This document shows, one piece after another, positions 21,602 to 31,501 of a stretch of 64,000 nt of DNA. The notes beneath the pieces were generated by a model. It worked only from the letters and a program-made list of their open reading frames with translations, made no database searches and was not told the DNA's origin. The position numbers and the translations under genes were made by a program. Source of the DNA: Neofusicoccum parvum. Lineage: Eukaryota; Ascomycota; Dothideomycetes; Botryosphaeriales; Botryosphaeriaceae. Location of the stretch: positions 2,170,001-2,234,000 of the forward strand of contig CP087213.1 in assembly GCA_020912385.1 (NCBI GenBank), in the 5' to 3' direction. How positions within the stretch are numbered: the first letter of the stretch is position 1; each line of letters begins with the position of its first letter.

Positions 21602-24600
21602 ATGGCCATTGAGACTATCGACTTGACATGGGAGGACGATGACGAGCCTGTTGATCTCATCCGCCGACACGATGACACGCACCCAGGACAACTTGCGCAA
21701 AGGGAAGACATTCGACGCGAAATCCAACCACGCAGACTGGTGATTCCAACTCCAACTCGCATGCAGAGACAAGCTGCAATCGACCTCACGGGCGAAGATA
21801 GGCGAGCCTCAGTGGCGGCTGCGCCTGGACGGCCCGCTTCGGCAAGTGAGGCAGGTTTGACTTTGACCAATGATCCGCGCCCTGACTCGCGGGAGCGGAA
21901 TCAAAACACCAGCGCGCGAACTCCAGAAACAACGGCTGGAGCCAGCAGCAAGCCCCGTGCTCAATTCTCAGGTGACACCAGCCAGCCCAGCGTTGCGCCT
22001 AGACTTACTCGCGTATCGGCTAAAACCGCGTCAGAAGCGCTAAATTCTGAGAATCCGCCGATGTTTCCAAGCGGAAACGCACATCGACCTGGCAACCCGT
22101 ACGGCAGACGAGTCTGGAGTGTCGCCGAACCCAGCGCTCACCAACCACCCCGACATGATGGATCCACGCCTGCGCAGCCACAAGTAATCGACTCCAGCGA
22201 CGATGACGATGACGACATCCAGATCGACGAGGAGAGGTCGACGCCATTGAACACGACCCGACAGGCTAACCAACCCCGAGGCTTACTTGACCACGTAAAT
22301 GCGCATACTCCTGTCGAGGCAAGTGGACCCTACTCACACGCGTCGGATTTTGCTAACGCGCTTCATACTAGGCACAAGGCTACACTCGAGAAGTGGCCCG
22401 CGGAACCGGTTCTATAGAGGATGCGGAGAACGACTCCTCCGCTCCAGGCTTAGAACACGAGCCAACTCAATTCAAATATCTCTCATCCGCTGAGCGTCAG
22501 ATCGCTCAACAGATCAAAGGATCGTGGGGAGTTTTCCCATGGGAAGTGACCACGTTTAGTCCATTGCAATTCCCGGGCAATCTTGTCCGCAGCTTGTCCC
22601 ACCTTGCTAGAGCCGGATGCTCTCTTGAAACGGCACAGCAGCTCTTGGAGGATCAAATTAGAACCAGGGTAGCAGCATCCAACAGCAGCCCGCAATATTT
22701 GACCTCCACGGACATCGATCAAGCGAAAGACGCATTTCTGGTACGGAATATTCAGAAGGTACGTCGTCACCAATCTCCTCACAGCACATGAGAAACTAAT
22801 GGATTGCGACAGATCGATCCCGACCATTCCAGAGAGCCAGGCCCTTCCTTCCAAGCTCAGAGTTCGAGGGTGAGTGAACCACTGGTATACATCCCGCCTA
22901 GGTCTAACGCAGCCACAGGACAATAGCATCGGTGGGGCTCCACTACTGTCACAATTTCAACAGCCATCGTCACGTCTATCCTTCGCCCCTGATCAACCTA
23001 ATCACCCCGAACCTTCTACAGAGAAGCCTACGAATAGCGGACTCAAGCCATCGCCTCTCTCCCTCGAGAGAAGCGGGGCTACTATCTCGCAACCTAGAGA
23101 CTCTCTTCCGACAGGGCTTGCACGCCAAGATCAAGAACAAACTGATCAAGCAAAGGACCACGATCATCACAAAGACCGTCAAGGCTTTGATCTTGACGCA
23201 GAAAAATCATCCCGTGATATTCAACCGCGCGCCGCGATCGAGAAACCTTCTGCCACCCCGAAGGAGCCGCGACAAGACTTCACCAACGAAGGCGAACCTG
23301 ACCGAAACACCGTGGTGCCTCACAATACACGTAAGACTTTCCTGTCGCTAAAGAATTTGCTGCAGTCACAATAACACTGACGAATGACAGTATCGGCTAT
23401 GGCGACGTTTGAGGAGATAAGCTATACGCCGCCTGGCTCACCCCCGGCAATCACTACGAATGGAGATATTGCTTCAGATGGTGATTTGAGGACTGAACCA
23501 CAAAACCTCGAAGACAGCAAGACATACAGCGTTCGCGAGTTGGAGGTTGTTCTTAGAGAGCGATCGAAAGAAATCCACGAGGATCGCGAATACTTTACGA
23601 AGGTGAGGATATATATGACTTGAAGAGCTACATGATTCGTCTGACAACGTGCAGTTTCGTCTCGGGCGAGCTCGTAGATGCCATCGCTTGCCGAATGCCA
23701 ATAGCCCTCCCGCCTCGGATTCCGCCAAGGACTTCATTGTGGGACCCAGCGTTGTCCCATTCGAGTACCAACAGCTGTCTTTTCCTTGGCCAAATGCAAA
23801 GCCGATACAGACACGAGGACCGATCAAGTCCGGAGAGGCCAAGCTTCGCGTCCAAAAAACGCAAGAAGTATTCTCACATGGCAACATGCATAAGAGCATC
23901 CGGTCGACTTTGAATAACCCAGTCGACTCCTACGCGGTTGACACAATTCCGGTCCCGCCGTACACCAGTTACATTAGCCTGAAGCAGAACATACTGGCGG
24001 ATAACCACAGAACACTCATGATCTATCCATACTTTGACGACTATCAAGACGAGGATGCTAGCAAGAAGTCTCTGTGGGATGAGTTGCGGAGCCGGTACAA
24101 CATCGTCGCAGATGAGCTCAGACGGCGGAGGCTCCTTCAGGCCGAGCAGAGCTGGCAACTTCGCGCATATGCAGGAAAGTTCTTAGACATCGTCGGCTGC
24201 AAGATGGCAGACATCCTCAGGTATTTCCTGCTGCCATCGGAAACACTTATCAGGCTGTTGGAGGATGAAGTCCAAAGCCATGGAGCAAAGTACTTGCAGG
24301 AACGACGTGAAGAATCGTGCAAAGAAGAATTCAACCGGGAACGGAAAAGATGGAGAAAAGTTCTGACGAATCTTCCCGAATCTACGCCAGGAAAATTGGC
24401 GGGAGCGGCCGTGTTCTGTCCGGCATGGCTCTCTGTATTCGGATTCAGCTTCTGGCACATCGCGCGGAGATCGCCATTAGCTCAGTCGCCGACCCCACCT
24501 ACCACATTACATCTGGATAAGAACACTGGATCCTCCGAATTTGCCTATCGGGACTTCGCTTGCCGCGTTTGCCACCTGCACAACTGCCCGTTCCACGGTG

Positions 24601-26073
24601 CGATTCTTGAGCAGCCTGAGTTGAGCGTTGTCTCAGACAGTGACGAGGAGTCGGATATGAACGGCCAGAGTTCTCGACATGGCACAAGAAATCCAAGCCA
24701 AAGTGGATCGAATCACTCCCGGAGGTCTTCTATCTCATCCACGAGCTCTCTTATCAACTTCAAAAGGCATGTCAACGCACAACCTCGAGACCATCCCGAT
24801 GATGACGACGATGGCCCAGGCCCCCGACGAGGTGCAAACTTTTGGTCGTCGAAATCGAGAACACATATTATGGAGAAACGACCACCCTTCTTCCCCTGTA
24901 GTCACAAGGGCACGTGTGCAGAAGCCAGGTGCAGCTGCTTTAGAAACGGCGTTACTTGCGAGAAGACTTGCGCATGTGCGGCTTCCTGCAAGCGCCGATA
25001 TAGAGGCTGCGCGTGCGCCCAGGAAGGGATTATTTGTTGGAAGAACAAGAAGTGCGATTGCTGGAGCCTGAATCGAGAGTGCGATCCAGATCTATGTGCG
25101 AGTTGCGGAGCCGCCGAAGTCCTTGATCCCGTCAACAAGCACAACGATTCAGTCGCTCGTGGGAAGTGTTGCAATGTGAACGTACAACGCAACGTCCCGA
25201 AACGAACTCTACTTGGACAGTCGGAAGTCCAAGGTTTCGGGTTATACATGGGGGAGAAGGTCAACGCAGGCGACTATCTTGGAGAATACAAGGGAGAGAT
25301 TGTCACGAAGGAAGAGGGCTCGAGAAGAGGTGCTGTCTACCAGCATCTCAGAACGAACTATCTATTTGACCTTAACAAAGGTAAGTGTTTGCTGTAGCTG
25401 CTGCTAAAGGAACATACACTAACTGTGTATTCTAGCTCAAGAAGTCGACAGCACAAGGGCAGGGAACAAATTACGGTTCATCAACAACTCCGCGAAATCG
25501 CCAAACTGCGAGCCCCGAGTGATGCTATGCAACACAATCGTTCGCATTGGCATGTTCGCGACGAAGGACATCAAAGCTGGAGAAGAGCTCTTCTTCAACT
25601 ACAACTACCCTGAAGAAGTCACACAGCACTTTTGGGAGAAAGGCCAGAAGGCCGGCACTGCTGTGGCAGTCAGGACGAAGAAAAGCAAACCAAAGGCAAA
25701 ACCAGCCTTGTCGTCCGACAGCGAGGCCTTATCAAAGCGCAAGACCGGTAAGAGCGGGAAAGCTGGCCCGAGCCAGAAAGCTAAAGAAGGTCGCTCGAGG
25801 CTCGGAAAAAGCACTCTGAAGGGATCCAGCACTATTAATCACTTCGCGTGGGGCTCGCCAGGGAAGCGGCCGAGGCGCGATGCGCAAAAGGAGCAGCAAG
25901 CGTGGGCGCGCCTGACCCAGTACTTGGACGATGATGCGACGGAGGGGCAGGCTGAGGCTGAGGAGAGTGATGCGGAGACTCCGGATGAAGAGAGCTCTGA
26001 GGACGTGGAGGTGGAGTATCCGGACAGCGAGGAAGACGAGAGACCGAAAAAGAGGGGCAGGAGGGCGAAATAA
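21602..26073 (+). CDS. kmt6: Histone H3K27 methyltransferase KMT6/EZH2 (PRC2 catalytic subunit)
   Basis: Catalytic subunit of Polycomb repressive complex 2, placing H3K27me3 on facultative heterochromatin. Seven exons: 21602-22318, 22372-22758, 22813-22869, 22919-23330, 23391-23602, 23655-25380 and 25436-26073, giving 1382 residues. Intron 1 is modelled as GC-AG (see findings); the others are GT-AG. A pre-SET CXC region lies at about 1010-1085 (CSHKGTCAEARCSCF, CEKTCACAASCKRRYRGCAC, KNKKCDCW). The SET domain is at about 1117-1240: VQGFGLYMG, GDYLGEYKGEI, NKLRFINNS and AGEELFFNYNYPEE. The N-terminal 240 residues are disordered with SUMO-interaction-like ETIDLTWEDDDE and QVIDSSDDDDDD. The tail is acidic, then basic (KKRGRRAK). 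Fungal copies are longer than human EZH2 (about 750). Confidence 0.95.
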
Positions 26074-26510
26074 TCACACGGAGAACCTGGAGACAGGCTG
26101 GTCGGAAGTCTGCTTCAAGGGTTGCTATGTGTCGTGCATTGGAAAAAGGATGGGAGGATAAGTGCAGGGAGGTCTTAGCTGAGTGGTTGGCTACCGGCTC
26201 AGGATGCAGGCATTCAGCGGATAGAAATCCGGGGAATGAGATGGAGTGGACGAATTATTTAGGCCCTAGATATCCTGTAGCTAAATTGGACAATATTTCC
26301 TCTTGCACGATTTTTTTTCTCTCATTGAAATGCTTGGCTATTTTGATGGAGAATTGCACATGATTACGCCTTCGATTACATCATCGCGCTGCTCCCGCCT
26401 GCCGCCACGGCGCGCAGGCAGACGCGCCTCGCCCCGGACATGGCAAGCCTCCGCGTCCTCCGCTCACTCCCACGCCTCAACCCAATGGACCACGCGCCTG
26501 ACATCCGACC
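26074..26510. other. Intergenic, kmt6 3' end and rad13 promoter
   Basis: Short tandem-gene spacer of 437 bp. The part at 26260-26370 is AT-rich; 26390-26510 is C-rich leader sequence before the XPG start. No extra gene is seen. Confidence 0.5.
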
Positions 26511-29500
26511 ATGGGTGTCACCGGCCTCTGGACCGTCGTGCAGCCGTGCGCGCGGCCGATCAAGATCGAAACGCTGAACAAGAAGCGGCTGGCCGTCGAC
26601 GCCTCCATCTGGATCTACCAATTCCTCAAAGCCGTGCGTGACAAGGAGGGCAACGCTCTGCGGAACAGCCACGTCGTCGGCTTCTTCCGCCGCATCTGCA
26701 AGCTGCTCTTCATCGGCATCAAGCCCGTCTTCGTCTTCGACGGCGGCGCCCCGGCGCTCAAGCGCCAGACCATCAGCGCCCGCAAGTCGCGCCGCGAGGG
26801 CCGCCGCGAGGATGCCGTGCGCACCGCGAGCAAGCTGCTGGCCGTGCAGATGCAGCGACGCGCCGAGGAGGAGGAGCGCAAGCGCAAAGAGGCGGCCACG
26901 CAGCGCCACAACGACGAGCCGGAGGAGGAGCCGCTCCCGGCGAACCTGGTATACGCCGAGGAGGTGACGATGACGGAGCGCGAGCGGCAGCAGGCGCGGC
27001 GCTTCAAGAAGAAGGACGCGTACCACCTGCCGGAGCTGGACGTGTCGCTGTCGGAGATGGGCGCGCCCAACGACCCGCGCATCATGTCGCTCGAGGAGCT
27101 CGAGGCCTACGCCCGCCAGTTCGAGCGCGGCGAGGACATCAACGTCTACGATTTCTCCAAGATCGACTTCGACAGCCCCTTCTTCCTGAGCCTGCCCGCC
27201 ACCGACCGGTACAATATACTGAATGCTGCGCGGCTGCGCAGTCGCTTGAGGATGGGGTATTCGAAGGATCAGCTGGACAGCATGTTTCAGGATAGGATGG
27301 CCTTCTCGAAGTTCCAGATCGAGCGTGTCACGGAGCGGAACGAGCTCACACAGCGGTTGATGAACATCAACAATGGAGATACACTGTATGGCATGGATGC
27401 GGGAGGCCGCGTGGCCGGTGAGAAGAATAGGGAATATGTGCTGGTCAAAAACGACGGAGTTGAAGGTGGATGGGCACTGGGAGTCGTGGACAAGGATGAG
27501 GGGAGATTTGACAAACCTATCGACGTAGACCGCAGCAGTCCTCCAAAAGAAGAAGATGATGATGATTGGGATGACGAGGAAGACTTCGAGGATGTTCCTA
27601 TTGAGGGTCTCAATCGACTACCTAAGCAAAAGCCTGCTCCGAACGATGAAATGGCCACGGACCTGGCGAAGCGACGTCAAGAACTTTACAAATCTCGCCA
27701 AGCTGGTGCTCAACGGAGGCGCGGTCCGCCAAAGCCTCGAAATGCAGACCCAGACTCCTTGTTCGTTGAAGCTGAAGCTGAGGACGACGAGTGGGAGAAT
27801 GTGGACATGCGCGGCGACGACGGTCTCTTTGAGGAGCAAGAGCAAGGCGCTGAAGATGAGGACGAGGAGCTCCAGCGAGCGATTGCCATGTCGTTGCAGC
27901 AAGATCGTGACGAAACGCAGCAACCGCAGGAACAAAAGGACGACGTTGACGAGGATGACGATTTCCTAGAAGTTTTCCAACGAAAAGCAGAAGAGGCGCG
28001 GCCTTTCACCAAGGGCAGCGGGCTCGCCATTGCGCGCATGGCAAACAACCGTAGCGCCAGGATAGCGAAGCCCGCTGCGGAGAGCGATAGCGAGGGCGAT
28101 GAGGTTGATCTCCAAGCAGCGCTAGCGGAGGCCAGGAAGTCAAAGTACAAACCAAACCGCCCTGAACAGCCGCGAAAGCCGGTGGCACCCGCCAAACCCA
28201 CGCCATCCAACCAGCCAGCTGCTGGATCGTCATCAAATCCGTCCGGATTTGGTGGTCCATTGCCTTTCGAGAAGCTCGATTTGGGTAGCTCGCTTTTGGG
28301 CAAGAAGAAGATGCAGAAGCTTCAAGAAGACCAATCCGGTGGCTTCGAGAGGCCGGAAGATGCGGAGAAGAAGAAAGCAGCCCCTCTTCCACCTTGGTTC
28401 GCCGAGAATCGAGACGTGAGAGAAGACGTGGCGGAACAGAAGAGGATGGAAGCAGAGCAGCGAGAACGAGATCGGAAGGCGCTGGAGACGGAGTTTGAGT
28501 TCCAGGAACCACCGCGGCTGAGACAGCAAGGCACAACTGAGGTCATTGACCTGGACGCGGAATCACCGCCGAAGGATAAGCAAGTCATCGATATTCAGTC
28601 TTCAGACGACGAGGAGGACATGGAGATGGAAGATGTGATGCCTGCTGATTCCGAGGTCAGGATGGGAGATCTCGCGGAAAAGGTGAGGGCTGAACCTCCG
28701 CAAGGTTCGCCGCCTGCCGCCGGGGCTCCGCAGGGCGAAGTAGACCATGGTGAAGGGCCTGTGATCCGGGAGGGTGAAGCTTCCGAACCGACCCAACAGG
28801 AGATAGCCGATGCTGTTGAGGAGTTTTATGACTGGTCTGAGAGCGACACAGAGCAGCGGGAGAAGGCACAGTCGAAGGCACAGTCGAAGGGGAGAGGAGA
28901 ACACGAGACAACCTCAGAGCCTGCTGGCGGTGAAGTTGAGCCTCCGAGGTCGAAGTCATCGTCACCAGAATTTGAAATGGTCACTGGGATGGAGACAGAC
29001 ATTGATCGGACAACAAAACCTTCACCACCTCTGGTCGATCATAATGAAGGGCCTGTTCCCATGTCTGGTCTTGCAAACCAGGAGATGTTAGACGACCAAC
29101 CAGACGACGAGTCGATCTACTCGGATCCCGAGGACGAAGAGCTGTTCCGTCAGCTTGCTGTGGAAGCAGAAGAGCACGCACGCTTCGCATCGACGCTGAA
29201 CAACAAATCTCAAGAAGCCAATGCAATCGACTATGAGCGTGAGCTCAAAGCCCTCCGTAACCAACAGAAGAAGGACCGCCGCGACGCAGACGAAGTCACG
29301 CAAACCATGATATCCGAGTGCCAGCAGCTCCTCTCCCTCTTCGGCCTTCCCTACATCACGGCGCCCATGGAAGCTGAAGCGCAGTGCGCCGAGCTCGTCC
29401 ACCTCGGCCTCGTCGACGGCATCGTCACAGATGACAGCGACATCTTCCTCTTCGGCGGCACGCGCGTCTACAAAAACATGTTCAACCAAGCCAAGTTCGT

Positions 29501-30425
29501 CGAGTGCTACCTCGCGCAGGACCTCGAGCAAGAATTCAGCCTCACGCGCGACAGGCTCATCGCCATCGCCCAGCTCCTCGGCTCCGACTACACCGAGGGC
29601 ATCGGCGGCGTCGGCCCCGTCACGGCGCTGGAGATCCTGTCCGAGTTCGGCGAGCTGGAGTCCTTCCGCGACTGGTGGAAGGACGTGCAGAGCGGGACGC
29701 GGCCCAAGGAGGCCGACGCGACCGTCCCGTTCCGCCGCCGCTTCCGCAAGACGAACGCGACGAAGCTGTTCCTGCCGCCCAGCTGGCCGGATCCTCGCGT
29801 CGCCGAGGCGTATCTGAAGCCCGAGGTCGACGCGGACGCGACGGCGTTCGCGTGGGGCGTGCCCGACCTGGATGCGCTGCGGAGGTTCCTGATGAGCACG
29901 ATTGGCTGGAGCAGCGAGCGCACCGATGAGGTGCTCGTGCCGGTCATCAGGGACATGAACAACAGGGAGAGGGAGGGGACGCAGAGCAACATCACGGCGT
30001 TCTTGGCTGAGGGGAGCAGGGTCGGTGCAGGGGCGTGGGCGCCCAGGAAGAGGGACGGCGGGAGTGGGCGGCTGGTGAATGCGTTGAAGGGGATTGGGGC
30101 GAGGGCGAGGGGAGAGAAGGGAGATGAGGGAACTGGAGGTGCGGATGCGAGAGAAAGGGACAGTGCCGCTGATGCGAACGAAGCAGATGCGCGGAAAGGG
30201 AAGAAGAAGAGGACAAAGAGGAAGGCTGTGATCGAGGATGACGAGGATGAGGATGATGTGGCTGATGGGGATGGTGATGCGACGTATGAGGAGGAGCCGA
30301 GGAAGAAGGCGAGGAAGAGCGGCGGAGCTGCGAAGAAAGGCAGAGGAGGTGGTTCTGCCAGAGGGCGTGGGCCGGGGAAGAGGGCGCTGAATAACTCGGA
30401 GTTCATCTTGGATGTGTCAGAGTAG
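26511..30425 (+). CDS. rad13: XPG/Rad2/Rad13 structure-specific endonuclease (nucleotide excision repair)
   Basis: Makes the 3' incision in nucleotide excision repair and supports TFIIH. Single exon, 1304 residues. The N-nuclease region starts at Met1 (MGVTGLWTVVQPCARPI; LAVDASIWIYQF; VFVFDGGAPALK). The I-region at about 935-1040 has the catalytic acidic residues in PMEAEAQCAEL, VTDDSDIFLFGG and LLGSDYTEGIGGVGP (helix-hairpin). The split arrangement with about 800 residues between the regions is the XPG type, not FEN1. The spacer is acidic and disordered and holds a UIM-like ELQRAIAMSLQQ near residue 452 and SUMO-interaction-like VIDLDAE and VIDIQSSDDEED. A PIP-box-like QSNITAFL lies near 1157, followed by a lysine-rich nuclear-localisation tail. 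Confidence 0.95.
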   Translation: MGVTGLWTVVQPCARPIKIETLNKKRLAVDASIWIYQFLKAVRDKEGNALRNSHVVGFFRRICKLLFIGIKPVFVFDGGAPALKRQTISARKSRREGRREDAVRTASKLLAVQMQRRAEEEERKRKEAATQRHNDEPEEEPLPANLVYAEEVTMTERERQQARRFKKKDAYHLPELDVSLSEMGAPNDPRIMSLEELEAYARQFERGEDINVYDFSKIDFDSPFFLSLPATDRYNILNAARLRSRLRMGYSKDQLDSMFQDRMAFSKFQIERVTERNELTQRLMNINNGDTLYGMDAGGRVAGEKNREYVLVKNDGVEGGWALGVVDKDEGRFDKPIDVDRSSPPKEEDDDDWDDEEDFEDVPIEGLNRLPKQKPAPNDEMATDLAKRRQELYKSRQAGAQRRRGPPKPRNADPDSLFVEAEAEDDEWENVDMRGDDGLFEEQEQGAEDEDEELQRAIAMSLQQDRDETQQPQEQKDDVDEDDDFLEVFQRKAEEARPFTKGSGLAIARMANNRSARIAKPAAESDSEGDEVDLQAALAEARKSKYKPNRPEQPRKPVAPAKPTPSNQPAAGSSSNPSGFGGPLPFEKLDLGSSLLGKKKMQKLQEDQSGGFERPEDAEKKKAAPLPPWFAENRDVREDVAEQKRMEAEQRERDRKALETEFEFQEPPRLRQQGTTEVIDLDAESPPKDKQVIDIQSSDDEEDMEMEDVMPADSEVRMGDLAEKVRAEPPQGSPPAAGAPQGEVDHGEGPVIREGEASEPTQQEIADAVEEFYDWSESDTEQREKAQSKAQSKGRGEHETTSEPAGGEVEPPRSKSSSPEFEMVTGMETDIDRTTKPSPPLVDHNEGPVPMSGLANQEMLDDQPDDESIYSDPEDEELFRQLAVEAEEHARFASTLNNKSQEANAIDYERELKALRNQQKKDRRDADEVTQTMISECQQLLSLFGLPYITAPMEAEAQCAELVHLGLVDGIVTDDSDIFLFGGTRVYKNMFNQAKFVECYLAQDLEQEFSLTRDRLIAIAQLLGSDYTEGIGGVGPVTALEILSEFGELESFRDWWKDVQSGTRPKEADATVPFRRRFRKTNATKLFLPPSWPDPRVAEAYLKPEVDADATAFAWGVPDLDALRRFLMSTIGWSSERTDEVLVPVIRDMNNREREGTQSNITAFLAEGSRVGAGAWAPRKRDGGSGRLVNALKGIGARARGEKGDEGTGGADARERDSAADANEADARKGKKKRTKRKAVIEDDEDEDDVADGDGDATYEEEPRKKARKSGGAAKKGRGGGSARGRGPGKRALNNSEFILDVSE

Positions 30426-30875
30426 AGTAGACGTCGGATTAAGCAAGAAACGTTCAGTGACGCACAAATTCCAATTATATCAGCTAGCAGGTGCAGTATT
30501 TAGAGCGCGCTTTCCTGTCCACCCGGAAGAAAAAGCCATCACTACGTGCCATCGTGTGAGAGCCTGCTTAGCGACCACGACGTAGCGACAAGGCCCCCGG
30601 GCATAGACAAAGCCGCAAACACCCCTCGTTTAAATGTCCTCTAGAGCAATGAATGTAGGGGGACTAGCCGCTCGCATACGAATCAGGCCACACGAAGTTC
30701 CACTCCAGCACAGCCGGACCGTCCTCTCAACCACGCTGGCCCTCGAGCTGACCTCGAAAGCCAAGCGAACTTAAATGAAAATAACTTAAAGCCTAAAGAC
30801 CCCTATCCTATAGGGTTTGGATCATGCTGTATAGCAGGCGTTGCCTGTTTTGACGTTTACCTTTACCAATACGTT

Positions 30876-31187
30876 GTGTTAAGTACAGGCGAAGGAGGCC
30901 TAACTCTTTCAAAGGATAGCTTGGCCATATCAGGCACTTTTGAAAGGTACTTCAATGCTATAGCGATTGGGATTTGTCTACAAATGGGCCTAAGAGCCAT
31001 TGCAGGCGGGAACTGGAAAATTGTTTCTTTGCTAGCTATGGTAGCTATAGCCTGCTACTACGCCCTTGGAAAACACGCTCCAGAAGTTAGATCAATTATC
31101 TTTCTTGGCTTGCCTTCTATAGATCCAGCCACCACCACCACCACCACCACCACCACCACCATTCCGGTCCTCGCCCCCGGCCTATAA
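30876..31187 (+). other. Orphan hydrophobic open frame, possible gene relic
   Basis: Open from a GTG at 30876, with no ATG start and stops just upstream. It encodes two hydrophobic stretches (about YFNAIAIGICLQMGLRAIAG and VSLLAMVAIACYYALG) and ends in a Thr run made by a CCA microsatellite. It is AT-richer than every neighbouring gene. I do not recognise it. It could be the remnant of a membrane-protein gene or of a transposable element, or chance. Confidence 0.25.
31129..31161 (+). repeat. (CCA)11 microsatellite
   Basis: Eleven uninterrupted CCA triplets in the spacer downstream of the PAP2 gene. Confidence 0.9.
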
Positions 31188-31501
31188 CCCATGCGTCCTC
31201 TATAATGCCTGAGCCCCCACCGGTCTAAACCGCCAGAAACGACAACGCAGCCACCCACCTAGCCCGATAAATCGTACATGACCCTTCATCACAACCACCA
31301 CCGCAGCAGGACGCGAAAGAAATGTCAGTACAGGGATACATGCTCCAACCAAGCCATCAGCACGGGAAGCCGAAACACGCATCCAGACAGCATTGGCAAC
31401 CAATCCAAAGCCCCTCTCCATTTAGAAAAGCGGCCCCCCAAACGGCCCACGAGCTCGTCCACTTCCACCTCTCCCGCGACCCACCCCCTCCCCGCTCCAC
31501 C

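Larger units (their letters stand above)
30426..31501. other. Intergenic, 1.1 kb, with an orphan AT-rich segment
   Basis: Convergent 3' side of rad13 (+) and the PAP2 gene (-). The segment 30750-31128 looks clearly AT-richer than its flanks and contains an open frame without a usable ATG (separate entry). The rest shows nothing. Confidence 0.5.

Noticed and set aside
20167..26073. Co-transcription of rps11 and kmt6
   Set aside because: Same strand, but a 0.7-kb spacer and separate introns and starts; fungal nuclear genes are normally monocistronic.
26376..27085. Antisense Leu/Arg-rich frames over the start of rad13
   Set aside because: Mirror of strong GC3 codon bias in the XPG gene; the sense strand has the catalytic N-region.
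29588..30406. 272-aa antisense frame over the rad13 C-terminus
   Set aside because: Ser/Pro-rich complement of a Lys/Glu/Gly-rich tail; no independent support.
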